Positions 16,103-24,666 of a stretch of 64,000 nucleotides of DNA are shown piece by piece (positions within the stretch are counted from its first letter, which is position 1; every line of letters starts with the position of its first letter). The position numbers and the translations under genes were made by a program. The notes below the pieces were generated by a model. The model made no database searches. It saw nothing but the letters and a program-made list of their open reading frames with translations, and had not been told where the DNA came from. Origin of the DNA: Streptomyces laurentii (lineage in GTDB: Bacteria; Actinomycetota; Actinomycetes; Streptomycetales; Streptomycetaceae). The stretch covers positions 6,141,501 through 6,205,500 of the forward strand of contig AP017424.1 in NCBI GenBank assembly GCA_002355495.1, read 5' to 3'.

Positions 16103-17143
16103 CTACAGGCGCGGTTCCAGCGTGATGTGCGGCGACAGGGCACGGAGGAAGTCGGGCGCGTCGAAGAGCGCGCCGGCGGAGGCGACGCCGACCGTCCTGG
16201 TGCGTCCGCCGAGGATGCGGTCGACCGCCTCCACGACGAGCGGCGCGGTGACGGCGTAGATGTCCTGGCCGCTCGCCGTCGCCCGCCGTTCGCCGCCGCC
16301 GGACCGTACGACGACATCGACGAGGAAGGTCTGCGCGGACCGTCCGCGCGCGTCCACGGCGGTGGGCTCGGGTGTGCCCGGGGCCGCCAGGTCCCGGGCC
16401 GCCTCGACCGACATGTAGGTGCGTACGTCGGGGACGGCCAAATGGCTGGGCAGGGTGACGACATCGGCCATCGTGAACTCCCCGACGACCGGCCGGGAGC
16501 CCATCGGATCGGGGAACGGCCAGTCCAGGGTGGGCAGTTCGTCCCGGTGGTGCTCCAGCCGTCCGTTCCGGTAGCGGACCCGGCCGCCGTCGCGCCGCTG
16601 ATGGGAGACCGCGCCCGCGGCCCGCGTTCCGGCGGTGGGGTGCCAGCCGCTCAGCCCGTACGCGATGTGGGCCTCGTCGGCCGTCGTCCAGTCCCCCATC
16701 GCCGCGGTGGCCAGCAGATCGCCGAGGCCGCCGTAGAAGGCCATCGCGGGGACGATCACCGCTCCCGAGGCCCGGGCGCGGTCCGCGAAGCGCGCGAACG
16801 TGTCGGCGTTGGCCTCGATCTCGGCCGCCACGTCCACGTACGGGATCCCGGCGCGCAGCGCCGCCTCGATCACGGGGGCGGCCGTCGTGGCGAAGGGGCC
16901 GGCGCAGTTGACCACGGCCGCCGTGCCGGCCAGCGCGCGGTCGAGCGCGGCCGGGTCGTCGGCCGACGCCGGACGGGTGGCCGGCCCGGCAAGGGACTCC
17001 GAGGACTCCGCCAGCGTCTTCAACTTGTCGGCGTCGCGCCCGGACAGCACCGGGACGAACCCGCGGTCCAGCAGCTCCGCCACCACGAACCGCCCCGTGT
17101 GCCCGTACGCGCCGAACACCGCCACCTTGCGTCCCGATCCCAT
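16103..17143 (-). CDS. Saccharopine dehydrogenase NADP-binding domain protein
   Basis: A 346-residue oxidoreductase-like protein with an N-terminal Rossmann fold (VAVFGAYGHTGRFVVAELLDRG, residues about 6-27) and the saccharopine-dehydrogenase-family segment VVNCAGPFATTAAPVIEAALRAGIPYVDVAAE. ATG 17143 has GGGAGA upstream. Members include trans-acting enoyl reductases and uncharacterised dehydrogenases; the substrate is not known here. It diverges from the GlxA/AraC regulator, which may control it. Confidence 0.8.
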   Translation of the reverse strand: MGSGRKVAVFGAYGHTGRFVVAELLDRGFVPVLSGRDADKLKTLAESSESLAGPATRPASADDPAALDRALAGTAAVVNCAGPFATTAAPVIEAALRAGIPYVDVAAEIEANADTFARFADRARASGAVIVPAMAFYGGLGDLLATAAMGDWTTADEAHIAYGLSGWHPTAGTRAAGAVSHQRRDGGRVRYRNGRLEHHRDELPTLDWPFPDPMGSRPVVGEFTMADVVTLPSHLAVPDVRTYMSVEAARDLAAPGTPEPTAVDARGRSAQTFLVDVVVRSGGGERRATASGQDIYAVTAPLVVEAVDRILGGRTRTVGVASAGALFDAPDFLRALSPHITLEPRL

Positions 17144-17247
17144 GATTCTCCCGCATCCCGTTCTCGTGTGCCGTATGCCCGGTCGTGCCGTCGTGCCGTC
17201 GTGCTTCGACACGGGAATCCTGTCGGGCGCGGGCGGCCCGCACGAGT

Positions 17248-17280
17248 GTCCGGAACGACATGACCCGTACAATTCCGGAC
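17248..17280. promoter_or_regulatory. Inverted repeat and leaderless promoter of the GlxA/AraC gene
   Basis: GTCCGGAA (17248-17255) and TTCCGGAC (17273-17280) form a perfect 8-bp inverted repeat with a 17-bp spacer. A TACAAT -10 hexamer at 17268-17273 lies inside it, and GTG 17281 falls 8 nt after the hexamer, the expected transcription start. The geometry suggests a leaderless mRNA whose promoter is covered by a dimeric regulator, possibly the AraC protein itself. Confidence 0.5.
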
Positions 17281-18288
17281 GTGACCACTGTCGCGCTGGC
17301 CGTCACCGACGGGATGCTGCACTTCGAACTGTCCCTCGCCTACGAGGTCTTCGCCGCCGCCCCGGACGCCGTGCCGGGCCCCTGGTACGACCTCGCCGTC
17401 TGCGGCCCGGGCGGCGTGCGGGCCGGCCGCTTCCGGCTGGAGCCCGACGCCGGGCTCGACCGGCTCCCGTACGCCGACACGGTGATCGTCCCGGGCTGGG
17501 CCGACGTCGACGCGGACCCGCCCGCCGAACTGGTGGACGCGGTGCGCGCGGCCCACGAGGCGGGCGCACGGGTGGCCTCCCTGTGCACCGGCGTGTTCGT
17601 GCTGGCCGCCGCCGGCCTGCTGGACGGGCTGCGGGCGACCACGCACTGGGCGCACACGCGGGTCCTCGCCGACCGCTACCCCCGGGTGACGGTGGACCCG
17701 GACGTCCTCTACGTCGACAACGGCAGCGTTCTCACCTCCGCCGGGAAGGCCGCCGCCATGGACCTGTGCCTGCATCTCGTCCGCCTGGACCACGGCGCGT
17801 CGGTCGCCAACGCCGTCGCCCGCCGGCTGGTCGTGCCGCCCCATCGCGACGGCGGCCAGGCCCAGTTCGTCACCACCCCGGTACCCGCCCCGGACCGGCA
17901 TCCGCTCGCCGACCTGTTCCCCTGGGTGAGGGAACGGCTCGACCAGCCGCTGACCGTGGAGGACCTGGCCCGGCGGGCGCGGATGAGCTCCCGCCATCTG
18001 GGCCGCCACTTCAAGTCGGTCACCGGCACCACCCCGTTGCAATGGCTGCTCACCCAACGGATCCGCTACGCCCAGGAGTTGCTGGAGGCCACCGACGACA
18101 GCGTCGACACCATCGCGGCGGCCACCGGCATGGGCACCGCCACCACACTGCGCCGCCACTTCAACCGTACGGTCGGCGTCCCGCCCGACACCTACCGCCG
18201 CACCTTCCGCCTGCGCACCCGCCCCGGCCCGGGCGGTGACCCGTTGGACGCCCCACGCGCCAAGCGCCTACGTTCCAGGGATGATTGA
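17281..18288 (+). CDS. GlxA family AraC-type transcriptional regulator
   Basis: A 335-residue regulator with an N-terminal DJ-1/PfpI-like domain (cysteine elbow VASLCTGVFVLAAAGLLDG, then ATTHW) and two C-terminal AraC helix-turn-helices (VEDLARRARMSSRHLGRHFK; VDTIAAATGMGTATTLRRHF). GTG 17281 fits a leaderless transcript from the TACAAT box; ATG 17260 in the same frame is an alternative. It is divergent from the saccharopine-dehydrogenase-like gene. The stop overlaps the start of the following sensor kinase by 8 nt. Confidence 0.85.
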   Translation: MTTVALAVTDGMLHFELSLAYEVFAAAPDAVPGPWYDLAVCGPGGVRAGRFRLEPDAGLDRLPYADTVIVPGWADVDADPPAELVDAVRAAHEAGARVASLCTGVFVLAAAGLLDGLRATTHWAHTRVLADRYPRVTVDPDVLYVDNGSVLTSAGKAAAMDLCLHLVRLDHGASVANAVARRLVVPPHRDGGQAQFVTTPVPAPDRHPLADLFPWVRERLDQPLTVEDLARRARMSSRHLGRHFKSVTGTTPLQWLLTQRIRYAQELLEATDDSVDTIAAATGMGTATTLRRHFNRTVGVPPDTYRRTFRLRTRPGPGGDPLDAPRAKRLRSRDD

Positions 18289-19414
18289 TGCTCCGCACCG
18301 TCGTCTGATCGCCCTCGACGCGCTGGCGGCCGCGGGGTTCACGCTGTTGCCGCAGGTCTCCGTCCTGCGGCCGGCCGCCGCCGGCGGACCGGGTGACGGT
18401 GTCGTCTGGCTGCTCGCACTGTGCGCCGCGCTGCCCCTGGCCGTCCGGCGCCGGTGGCCCGTACCGGTCTTCGGGTTCGTCCTGGCCGCCGCGGGTGCGG
18501 CCCTCGCCGTCGGCGCCGGACCGGCTCCGCTGCTCGCCGCTGCCTACGCCGTGTACACGGTGGCGACGACGCGGACCCGGAGGCCGGAGCTGTCGTCGAT
18601 GCTCCTGGCCGGGCTGTGCGCGGCGGGTGCCGCCCTCCTCACGCTGACGGGCGGGCGGGGCTACCCGGGCGGGACCCGGGCCGTGCAGATCCTGGTCGGG
18701 CTGCTCGTCCTCGGCGCCACCTGGGCGGCGGGTGCGGCCGTCGGCGAGCGGCGGGAGCGGTTCCGGCGCGCCCTCGTACGGGCGGCCGAACAGGCGAAGA
18801 CGGAGGAACGCCTGCGTATCGCCCGGGACATCCACGACGTCGTCACCCACAGCGTGGGCCTGATCGCGGTCAAGGCCGGTGTCGCCAACCATGTGGTCGA
18901 CACCCACCCCGAGGAGGCACGGGAAGCCCTGAGGACGATCGAGGACGTCAGCCGCCGGGCTCTGCGCGACATGCGGGCCACCCTCACCGCCCTGCGCCAG
19001 GAGCAGGCGGGCGGAGACCGGGACCTCCGGCCGGTGCCCGGCCTGGCGGACCTGCCCGTTCTCGTCCGTACGGCCGAGACCGCGGGCGCGCGCGTCGAGC
19101 TGCGGTCCCGGTGCGCGGAGGAGCCGCCCGACGGGGTCGCGCTGTCCGCGTACCGGATCGTCCAGGAGGCGCTGACCAACGTCATCAAGCATGCCGGGCC
19201 GGCCCGTTGCCACGTGTCGATCACCGCCGAGGGCGGCAGGCTCACGATCGACATCACCGACGACGGTCCCGGACCGGGCCCCCGCCCGGTCGTGTCCGGC
19301 GGCGGAATGGGCCTGGTCGGGATGCGGGAACGGGTCGCGGCCCACGGCGGCACCCTCAGCGCGGGACCGCGGCCGGGCGGCGGCTTCCGGGTCCTGGCGA
19401 CGCTGCCGTACTGA
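18281..19414 (+). CDS. Two-component sensor histidine kinase (HisKA_3/NarL type)
   Basis: A 377-residue membrane kinase. The N-terminal 150 residues contain four to five hydrophobic segments. The dimerisation/phosphoacceptor box ERLRIARDIHDVVTHSVGLI carries the phospho-histidine, and the HATPase domain shows ALTNVIKHAG (N box), DDGPGPGP and GGGMGLVGMRERV (G boxes). TTGGAC (18244) and TACGTT (18269) could form a promoter that gives a leaderless start at ATG 18281. Its partner response regulator lies at 21271, separated by an ABC exporter pair, so the four genes probably act as one sensory-export module. Confidence 0.85.
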   Translation: MIDAPHRRLIALDALAAAGFTLLPQVSVLRPAAAGGPGDGVVWLLALCAALPLAVRRRWPVPVFGFVLAAAGAALAVGAGPAPLLAAAYAVYTVATTRTRRPELSSMLLAGLCAAGAALLTLTGGRGYPGGTRAVQILVGLLVLGATWAAGAAVGERRERFRRALVRAAEQAKTEERLRIARDIHDVVTHSVGLIAVKAGVANHVVDTHPEEAREALRTIEDVSRRALRDMRATLTALRQEQAGGDRDLRPVPGLADLPVLVRTAETAGARVELRSRCAEEPPDGVALSAYRIVQEALTNVIKHAGPARCHVSITAEGGRLTIDITDDGPGPGPRPVVSGGGMGLVGMRERVAAHGGTLSAGPRPGGGFRVLATLPY

Positions 19415-19516
19415 GCCGGACTCATCCGCAAGTAGGGCTTCGAGGCGCGGAGTTCGCGTGGCGATCCCGACGCGGGACCGATGTGGCCGCCGTGCACGCC
19501 CGGCAAGAATCGCCGT

Positions 19517-20419
19517 GTGATCAACGTCGTGAACCTGACCAAGCGGTACCGGCGGCGAGCCGTCGTGGACGATCTCACCTTCACGGTGCGGCCGGGAGCC
19601 GTCACCGGATTCCTGGGCCCCAACGGAGCCGGCAAGTCGACCACGATGCGCCTGATGCTCGGCCTCACCCGGCCGGACGCCGGATCCGTGAGCATCGACG
19701 GCCGTGCCTACCGTGACCTGCGGTACCCGGCCCGGCGGGTCGGCGCCCTCCTGGAGACCTCGGCCCCGCACCGCGGCCTGACCGGCGCCGACCACCTGCT
19801 GTGGATCGCGCGGAGCAACCGCGTCGCCCGGAAGCGGGTCGGCGAGGTGCTGGAGACCGTCGGTCTGACGGACGCGGCCCGCCGGCGGATCGGCACCTAC
19901 TCCCTCGGGATGGCCCAGCGGCTCGGCCTGGCCGCCGCGCTGCTCGGCGACCCGGCCGTGCTGGTGCTCGACGAGCCGGTCAACGGTCTCGACCCGGAAG
20001 GCATCCGGTGGCTGCGCGACCTGCTGGGACGGATGGCCGCCGACGGCCGGACCGTCCTGGTCTCCAGCCATCTCATGACCGAGATGTCCCTGGTGGCCGA
20101 CCATGTGCTGGTCATCCACCGCGGACGGCTGCTCGCGGACACCGGCATGGCGGACTTCATCCGGCGCCACGGCCGGACCCGCGTCCGCGTGCGGCCCTCC
20201 GACCCCGGACTGCTCGCGCGCGAGCTGGAACGCGGGGGAGCCTCGCCGATATCCACCCCCGACGGCGGCTTGGAGGTCGTCGGCCTCCCGGCGGCCGAGA
20301 TCAGCCGGCTCGCCGCCGCCCACGGCGTCCTGCTCGACGAACTGAGCACCCACACGGCCTCACTTGAGGACACCTTCCTCGAACTCGTCGGCGAGGAAAG
20401 GGAGAACGGCCATGTCTGA
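19517..20419 (+). CDS. ABC transporter ATP-binding protein (ABC-2 exporter type)
   Basis: A 300-residue ATPase. Visible motifs are Walker A GPNGAGKS, an ABC signature region TYSLGMAQRLGLAAALLG, Walker B AVLVLDEPVNGLDPEG, and the switch histidine SSHLM. The long C-terminal tail (about 80 residues) is typical of drug or bacteriocin-export ATPases such as CcmA/DrrA-like proteins. GTG 19517 has no good ribosome site; AAGAAT 7 nt upstream suggests leaderless or coupled translation. It overlaps the permease by 8 nt. The substrate is unknown; immunity or membrane-stress response is plausible from the flanking kinase and regulator. Confidence 0.88.
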   Translation: MINVVNLTKRYRRRAVVDDLTFTVRPGAVTGFLGPNGAGKSTTMRLMLGLTRPDAGSVSIDGRAYRDLRYPARRVGALLETSAPHRGLTGADHLLWIARSNRVARKRVGEVLETVGLTDAARRRIGTYSLGMAQRLGLAAALLGDPAVLVLDEPVNGLDPEGIRWLRDLLGRMAADGRTVLVSSHLMTEMSLVADHVLVIHRGRLLADTGMADFIRRHGRTRVRVRPSDPGLLARELERGGASPISTPDGGLEVVGLPAAEISRLAAAHGVLLDELSTHTASLEDTFLELVGEERENGHV

Positions 20420-21164
20420 GACCGTCGCGGCCATCCGGGCCGAGTTCACCAAAGTACGCGGCATCCGCGGCACCCGTACCGCGCTGCTGTTCTTCGTCCC
20501 CTTCAGCATTCTCGTCTCGGCCCTCAACGGCTGGTCGGCGAAGGGCGCGATCGAATCCGACCACCCCGGCCTCCGCCCCGACTTCACCCCCGAACAGGCC
20601 GGTCTGGACGGCCTCCTCTACGGCCAGCTCGCGCTCATCGTGTTCGGCGTGCTGGTGTTCGCCGGCGAGTACACCTCGGGCATGATGCGGGTCTCGCTGA
20701 CCGCCGTACCCCGGCGCGGACGGCTCTACGGGGCGAAGACCGCCGTCATCGCCGGAGCCGCCGCGGCCCTCGCGGTCCCCGTCGCCGTCGCCTGCTACCT
20801 GGTCACCCAGTTCGCCCTCGGACGCCACGGCGCCCCGATCGACGCGAGCGGTGTCCCGCGCGCGTTGGCCGGCGCCGTGCTCTATCTGACGTTGATGAGC
20901 CTGTTCGCGGCGGGTGTGGCCGCGGCGAGCCGCAGCGCCGTCGTCCCCCTGGCGGTGCTGCTCCCGACCGTGCTCGCCGGTTCTCAGATCCTCTCCGTCA
21001 TCGGAGCGACCAAGGAGATGGCGCGGTACTTCCCGGACCGGGCCGGCGCCCGGATGGTGGCCGTCGGCTCGGACGAGGCGTACACCGGCTTCCTCGTACT
21101 CCTCGCCTGGACCGCGGCCGCGCTGCTCGCGGGCTGGCTGCGGCACCGCCGCTGGGACGCGTGA
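20412..21164 (+). CDS. ABC-2 type transporter permease
   Basis: A 250-residue membrane protein that pairs with the preceding ATPase. It has about six hydrophobic segments, and the ABC-2 pattern GEYTSGMMRVSLTAVPRRGRLYGAK lies in the cytoplasmic region after the second helix. GGGAGAACGG precedes ATG 20412, and translation overlaps the ATPase stop. Such permeases of about 250 residues export lipids, peptides or antibiotics. The closing WLRHRRWDA is a typical cytoplasmic end. Confidence 0.85.
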   Translation: MSETVAAIRAEFTKVRGIRGTRTALLFFVPFSILVSALNGWSAKGAIESDHPGLRPDFTPEQAGLDGLLYGQLALIVFGVLVFAGEYTSGMMRVSLTAVPRRGRLYGAKTAVIAGAAAALAVPVAVACYLVTQFALGRHGAPIDASGVPRALAGAVLYLTLMSLFAAGVAAASRSAVVPLAVLLPTVLAGSQILSVIGATKEMARYFPDRAGARMVAVGSDEAYTGFLVLLAWTAAALLAGWLRHRRWDA

Positions 21165-21270
21165 CGGACCGCGGGCGGCCTGAACACTCCTGACCGGCAA
21201 GGCCGGTGGGGTTGAATGAGCGGACACCGGCGACCCGGTGGCCCGACGACCGATACGCGAGGAAACCGGA

Positions 21271-21945
21271 ATGGCCGAGACGGTCCGGGTACTGATCGCG
21301 GACGATCAGGCCCTGCTGCGCGGGAGCTTCCGGCTCCTCGTCGACGCGACGCCGGGAATGCGGACGGTCGGCGAGGCGGGCGACGGCGCGGCGGCGGTGG
21401 AGCTGGCCAGGGAGCTGAAGCCGGACGTCGTCCTGATGGACCTGCGCATGCCCGGCATGGACGGCGTGGCCGCCACCCGGCACATCCGCTCGGACGCGAC
21501 CATGTCCGGTGTGCGGGTCCTCGCCCTCACCATGTTCGACATGGACGACTACGTCTACCCGGCCCTGCGGGCGGGCGCGAGCGGCTTCCTCCTGAAGGAC
21601 GCCTCGCCGGCGGAGCTGGTGGCGGGCATCCGGATCGTCGCCGACGGTGACGGTGTGCTGGCGCCGACGGTCACGCGCCGCCTCCTGGCGGACCTCTCCC
21701 ACGGCGGCGAGACGAACCGTCCCGCACCCCGCCTGATCGGCCTCACCAAGCGGGAGCAGGAGGTGCTCGTCCTGATCGCGAACGGACTGTCGAACGCCGA
21801 GATCTCCGCCCGGCTGGTGATCAGCCTGCCGACGGTCAAGACCCACGTGAGCAGCCTGCTCGCCAAACTGACCGCCCGCGACCGCGCACAGCTGGTCGTC
21901 ATCGCGTACGAGAGCGGCCTGGCCGAGCGCGGAATGCCGGGCTGA
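21271..21945 (+). CDS. NarL/LuxR family response regulator
   Basis: A 224-residue regulator: receiver domain with VLIADDQALLR acidic pocket, phosphoacceptor Asp in VVLMDLRMPGMDG, the conserved LTMFD and LLKDASP (switch Lys) segments, then a LuxR HTH (LTKREQEVLVLIANGLSNAEISARL). GAGGAAACCGG precedes ATG 21271. It is the natural partner of the HisKA_3 kinase at 18281 and lies 106 nt after the ABC permease. It probably controls the exporter operon. Confidence 0.88.
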   Translation: MAETVRVLIADDQALLRGSFRLLVDATPGMRTVGEAGDGAAAVELARELKPDVVLMDLRMPGMDGVAATRHIRSDATMSGVRVLALTMFDMDDYVYPALRAGASGFLLKDASPAELVAGIRIVADGDGVLAPTVTRRLLADLSHGGETNRPAPRLIGLTKREQEVLVLIANGLSNAEISARLVISLPTVKTHVSSLLAKLTARDRAQLVVIAYESGLAERGMPG

Positions 21946-21994
21946 GCGCGGAACACCGGTCCGAGCGCCGTCATGCCGGGCCGAGTCCCGAAGA

Positions 21995-22025
21995 GCCACG
22001 GGCCGCGCGCACAGCGGCCCGTGGC
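21995..22025 (+). terminator. Intrinsic terminator-like hairpin after the response regulator
   Basis: A perfect 12-bp stem (GCCACGGGCCGC against GCGGCCCGTGGC) with a 7-nt loop lies 50 nt after the response regulator stop. There is no U-tract, as is usual for Streptomyces. Confidence 0.7.
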
Positions 22026-22310
22026 CCCGAGGCCCTGGCCAGAGCAAAGCGGATCGTGATTTATGCTTCAAGGCGGCCACGAGGCAGTGGCTCGTCGCTT
22101 GCGTGGCAACCGCGGAACCGGCGGGGGGTCCTGCCGGTCGAGGAGCGCGCGCGTCGGGGCCTTGGTCCGGAGGGGACCGTACGCCGCTGATCATGCAGAT
22201 CCCGGGGGAACCGACGTCATACCGGCACGTCGCGCCGGCACGTCTTCCAGCGGAGCGGGGAACCCGGTCCACCCGCCCGTGATTCAGAAGACCCCAGGGA
22301 GAAGTGAGGT
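22026..22310 (+). other. Long leader region of the deoxynucleoside kinase gene
   Basis: These 285 bases hold no convincing gene. A short A/T-rich patch (GATTTATGCT near 22057-22066) could be a -10 region. Downstream, ACCGGCGGG and CCTGCCGGT form a 9-bp stem with a GGGT loop at about 22118-22139. A stretch reading CCCGGGGGAACC near 22200 recalls structured-RNA cores, but I cannot match it to a known riboswitch family. Confidence 0.3.
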
Positions 22311-22973
22311 ATGCCAGTGATCTGCGTCGGTGGCATGATCGGAATCGGCAAGACGAGCGTGGCCGAACTGCTGGCCGAGTCGTTGGGCAGCGAGGTCTTC
22401 TACGAGAGCGTCGAAGACAACCCGATCCTTCCGCTCTTCTACACGGCGAGCCCCGAGGAGATCCAGGCCAAGCGCTACCCCTTCCTCCTCCAGCTCTACT
22501 TCCTGCAGACGCGGTTCGCCGCGATCAAGGACGCGTACAAGGAGGGCAACAACGTCCTCGACCGGTCCATCTACGAGGACTGGTACTTCGCCAAGGTCAA
22601 CCACGACCTGGGGCGGATCAGCACCCTCGAGATGCAGGTGTACGAGGGGCTGCTCGACGAGATGATGCGCGAGATCGACGGCCTGCCGTACCGCAAGGCG
22701 CCCGACCTGATGGTCTACCTCAAGGCGGACTTCGAGACGGTGATGCACCGGATCGGTCTGCGGGGCCGCGACTTCGAGCAGGACGAGAGCCTGGTCGAGT
22801 ACTACCGGACGCTGTGGTCCGGCTACGACGACTGGGTGCACAAGCACTACTCGGCCAGCGAGGTCCTGGTCATCGACATGAACTGCACCGACGTCGTGAA
22901 CAACCCCGAGGACGCGATCCGCGTGGCCCAGGAGGTCAAGGAGGCCCTGGCGGCCGGCGGCTGCCAGGTCTGA
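22311..22973 (+). CDS. Deoxynucleoside kinase
   Basis: A 220-residue kinase of the dNK/dCK/dGK superfamily that phosphorylates deoxyribonucleosides for salvage. It has the P-loop GGMIGIGKTS (residues 7-16), the YESVEDNP segment with the catalytic-base glutamate, the DRSIYED motif (ERS/DRS family mark), and the lid segment RIGLRGRDFEQDE. AGGGAGAAGTGAGG precedes ATG 22311. It is transcribed alone with a strong terminator behind it. Which nucleoside it prefers cannot be decided from sequence. Confidence 0.88.
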   Translation: MPVICVGGMIGIGKTSVAELLAESLGSEVFYESVEDNPILPLFYTASPEEIQAKRYPFLLQLYFLQTRFAAIKDAYKEGNNVLDRSIYEDWYFAKVNHDLGRISTLEMQVYEGLLDEMMREIDGLPYRKAPDLMVYLKADFETVMHRIGLRGRDFEQDESLVEYYRTLWSGYDDWVHKHYSASEVLVIDMNCTDVVNNPEDAIRVAQEVKEALAAGGCQV

Positions 22974-23000
22974 CCCCGCCCGGCACACCAGCCCCCTCGG

Positions 23001-23039
23001 CCCCCTTCCGGAGCCGCTTCGCGCGGCCCCGGGAGGGGG
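23001..23039. terminator. Bidirectional terminator hairpin
   Basis: A 17-bp stem with one mismatch and one G-T pair (arms 23001-23017 and 23023-23039, loop TTCGC) sits between the convergent deoxynucleoside kinase and murA genes. It can serve both. Confidence 0.8.
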
Positions 23040-23086
23040 TCGTTGCATGAGGGGGTGAGGGGGAGGGCCCGCACGGGCTACACGGG

Positions 23087-24616
23087 CTAGATGTCGCGGA
23101 AGATCTCGATCTGCGCGCCCACCGAGTTGAGGCGCTCCGCGAGGTCCTCGTAGCCCCGGTTGATGACGTAGACGTTGCGCAGCACCGAGGTGCCCTCGGC
23201 GGCCATCATCGCGAGCAGGACGACCACGGCCGGGCGCAGGGCCGGCGGGCACATCATCTCGGCGGCGCGCCAGCGGGTGGGGCCCTCGACCAGGACGCGG
23301 TGCGGGTCCAGGAGCTGGAGGCGGCCGCCGAGGCGGTTGAGGTCGGTGAGGTAGATGGCGCGGTTGTCGTAGACCCAGTCGTGGATGAGGGTCTTGCCCT
23401 GCGCCGTGGCCGCGATGGCCGCGAAGAAGGGCACGTTGTCGATGTTGAGGCCGGGGAACGGCATCGGGTGGATCTTGTCGATCGGCGCCTCCAGCTTGGA
23501 GGGGCGGACCGTCAGGTCGACCAGCCGGGTGCGGCCGTTGTCGGCGGCGTACTCGGCGGAGCGGTCGTGGTCGAGGCCCATCTCCTCCAGGACCGCGAGC
23601 TCGATCTCCATGAACTCGATCGGCACCCGGCGGATCGTCAGCTCCGACTCGGTGACGACGGCCGCGGCCAGCAGGCTCATCGCCTCGACCGGGTCCTCGG
23701 AGGGGGAGTAGTCGACGTCGACGTCGATCTGCGGGACGCCGTGGACGGTGAGGGTGGTGGTGCCGAGGCCGTCGATCCGTACGCCCAGCGCCTCCAGGAA
23801 GAAGCACAGGTCCTGGACCATGTAGTTGGACGAGGCGTTGCGGATGACCGTGACGCCGTCGTGGCGGGCGGCCGCGAGCAGGGCGTTCTCGGTCACCGTG
23901 TCGCCGCGCTCGGTCAGGACGATCGGGCGGTCGGGGGAGACGCCCGGCTCGACCTGGGCGTGGTACAGGCCCTCGGTGGCGGTGATGTCGAGGCCGAAGC
24001 GGCGCAGCGCGATCATGTGCGGCTCGATCGTGCGCGTGCCGAGGTCGCAGCCGCCGGCGTACGGCAGCTTGAAGCGGTCCATGCGGTGCAGCAGCGGACC
24101 GAGGAACATGATGATGGAACGGGTGCGGATGGCCGCCTCCGCGTCGATCGACTCCATGTCGAGCTCGGCGGGCGGCACGATCTCCAGGTCGACGCCGTCG
24201 TTGATCCAGCGGGTGCGGACGCCGATGGAGTTGAGGACCTCGAGGAGCCGGAAGACCTCCTCGATGCGCGCGACCCGGCGCAGCACCGTACGGCCCTTGT
24301 TGAGCAGCGTGGCGCACAGCAGCGCGACACAGGCGTTCTTGCTGGTCTTGACGTCGATGGCGCCGGAGAGCCGGCGGCGGCCCACCACGCGCAGGTGCAT
24401 CGGGCCGGCGTAACCGAGAGCGACGATCTCGCTGTCGAGGGCCTCGCCGATGCGGGCGATCATCTCAAGGCTGATGTTCTGGTTGCCGCGTTCGATCCGG
24501 TTCACGGCGCTCTGACTGGTGCCGAGGGCTTCGGCGAGCTGGGTCTGGGTCCAGCCGCGGTGCTGACGGGCGTCACGGATGAGCTTGCCGATGCGCTCGA
24601 GGTAATCGTCGGTCAT
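23087..24616 (-). CDS. murA: UDP-GlcNAc 1-carboxyvinyltransferase (MurA) with N-terminal XRE helix-turn-helix
   Basis: A 509-residue fusion. Residues about 5-65 are an XRE DNA-binding domain (LIRDARQHRGWTQTQLAEAL, then SQSAVNRIERG). From about residue 75 it is an EPSP-synthase-fold enolpyruvyl transferase that transfers PEP to UDP-GlcNAc, the first committed step of peptidoglycan synthesis. KN at 93-94 and the fosfomycin-target cysteine C190 in AGGCDLGTRTIEPH match MurA active-site positions, so it looks enzymatically competent. TACCGT 6 nt before ATG 24616 and the lack of a ribosome site suggest a leaderless mRNA. The upstream palindrome is a candidate self-binding site. From memory it corresponds to MurA2 (SCO5998) of S. 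coelicolor. Confidence 0.88.
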   Translation of the reverse strand: MTDDYLERIGKLIRDARQHRGWTQTQLAEALGTSQSAVNRIERGNQNISLEMIARIGEALDSEIVALGYAGPMHLRVVGRRRLSGAIDVKTSKNACVALLCATLLNKGRTVLRRVARIEEVFRLLEVLNSIGVRTRWINDGVDLEIVPPAELDMESIDAEAAIRTRSIIMFLGPLLHRMDRFKLPYAGGCDLGTRTIEPHMIALRRFGLDITATEGLYHAQVEPGVSPDRPIVLTERGDTVTENALLAAARHDGVTVIRNASSNYMVQDLCFFLEALGVRIDGLGTTTLTVHGVPQIDVDVDYSPSEDPVEAMSLLAAAVVTESELTIRRVPIEFMEIELAVLEEMGLDHDRSAEYAADNGRTRLVDLTVRPSKLEAPIDKIHPMPFPGLNIDNVPFFAAIAATAQGKTLIHDWVYDNRAIYLTDLNRLGGRLQLLDPHRVLVEGPTRWRAAEMMCPPALRPAVVVLLAMMAAEGTSVLRNVYVINRGYEDLAERLNSVGAQIEIFRDI

Positions 24617-24627
24617 GGCGTCACGGT

Positions 24628-24643
24628 ATCTCAGATATGAGAT
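24628..24643. promoter_or_regulatory. Palindrome in the murA(HTH) promoter
   Basis: ATCTCA-GATA-TGAGAT lies 12-27 nt upstream of the murA start, immediately before the putative TACCGT -10. The outer pattern ATCTC-N6-GAGAT is shared with the aconitase promoter palindrome at 34753-34768. The HTH domain of the encoded MurA makes autoregulation possible. Confidence 0.55.
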
Positions 24644-24666
24644 GGTGCGCGCGGTGGGGTGATCTG

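Noticed and set aside
22026..22310. c-di-AMP (ydaO) or cobalamin riboswitch before the deoxynucleoside kinase
   Set aside because: A GGGGGAACC-like segment is present, but the other conserved blocks of these families are not.
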